A stretch of 32,305 nt of DNA, taken from Chloroflexota bacterium. Its GTDB lineage: Bacteria; Chloroflexota; UBA11872. The stretch is taken from the NCBI GenBank assembly GCA_028875175.1, contig JAPPFO010000025.1:220-32524 (forward strand). Direction: 5' to 3'. The position numbers and the translations under genes are program-made. How positions within the stretch are numbered: the stretch's first letter is position 1; each line of letters begins with the position of its first letter. The notes under the pieces are model-generated. The model was not told where the DNA came from and made no database searches. It saw only the letters and a program-made list of their open reading frames with translations. Positions 32,146-32,305 of the stretch are shown piece after piece.

Positions 32146-32305
32146 ATGGGTCTCTTAGATTTCCTGAAACGTGAGAAGAAGGTGACGGCCGTCCGCCACA
32201 CGATCAAGGTGATGCCCCGCGAAACCCTTCGAACGATCGCCGAACGCGAGTACGGCGACCAGGACAAGTGGGAGATCATCTTCAACAAGAACAAGTGGCG
32301 GTTCG
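32146..32305 (+). CDS. LysM-domain protein, N-terminal fragment (runs off the window)
   Basis: Start of a protein beginning MGLLDFLKREKK followed by HTIKVMPRETLRTIAEREYGDQDKWEIIFNKN, which fits the LysM consensus (GDTL-x-x-IA, YGD, W-x-x-I-x-x-x-N). There is no signal peptide, so a cytoplasmic LysM/BON-like protein is possible. A G-rich ribosome binding site (GGGGGCAGG) lies just upstream of the ATG and the promoter at 32071 drives it. Only about 53 codons are visible. Confidence 0.82.
   Translation, partial: MGLLDFLKREKKVTAVRHTIKVMPRETLRTIAEREYGDQDKWEIIFNKNKWRF

Overview
The window is a GC-rich bacterial chromosome segment with densely packed genes, short overlaps, frequent GTG/TTG starts and sigma70-like promoters. 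No rRNA, tRNA, CRISPR array, insertion sequence or clear prophage was seen. The gene mix (solitary groEL, CopC-CopD fusion, LarE, type-2 PyrF, Gfo/Idh and SMP-30 enzymes, TroABCD-type metal importer) fits an environmental, probably aerobic Chloroflexota-like organism. That assignment is an inference from gene content; Thermomicrobia-like or actinobacterial relatives are not excluded.

Layout. (1) 1-1841, minus: csoR-copA copper-export operon (copA cut by the window edge) with CsoR-type operators, divergent from an aldo/keto reductase. (2) 2967-7644, minus: JAMM protease, LarE, SMP-30 lactonase and a LivK-type binding lipoprotein, then a Gfo/Idh oxidoreductase. (3) 7812-10922, plus: MFS exporter and a solitary groEL with a good promoter and a strong terminator. 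(4) 11171-16043: a TroABCD-like Mn/Zn ABC importer whose two permeases each carry a C-terminal winged-helix-like tail, facing a DtxR/MntR-family regulator with Asp metal ligands. (5) 16116-21684: two convergent operons for envelope copper or redox handling: a thioredoxin-fold lipoprotein and a small membrane protein on plus; a His-rich membrane protein, a protein with a duplicated HxH domain, and a CopC-CopD-cytochrome c fusion on minus. (6) 21827-23390: a methyltransferase, a compact foldable element (possible structured RNA) and a DUF3800 gene of different base composition. (7) 23567-27136: a polyol-dehydrogenase-like protein, a second Gfo/Idh oxidoreductase and three VOC/PhnB-type proteins. 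(8) 27469-32305: inositol-phosphatase family, SRPBCC, KBL/BioF-type PLP enzyme, bifunctional chorismate mutase-prephenate dehydratase, PyrF, and the start of a LysM protein.

Metal homeostasis dominates: cytoplasmic copper sensing and export at the left, manganese-type import with its likely regulator in the middle, and next to it an envelope module that plausibly moves copper toward or away from extracytoplasmic cuproenzymes. The most unusual points are the duplicated HxH domain inserted inside a copper-associated protein, the cytochrome c tail on CopCD, the winged-helix tails on both Mn/Zn permeases, and the three-stem element at 22651-22707.
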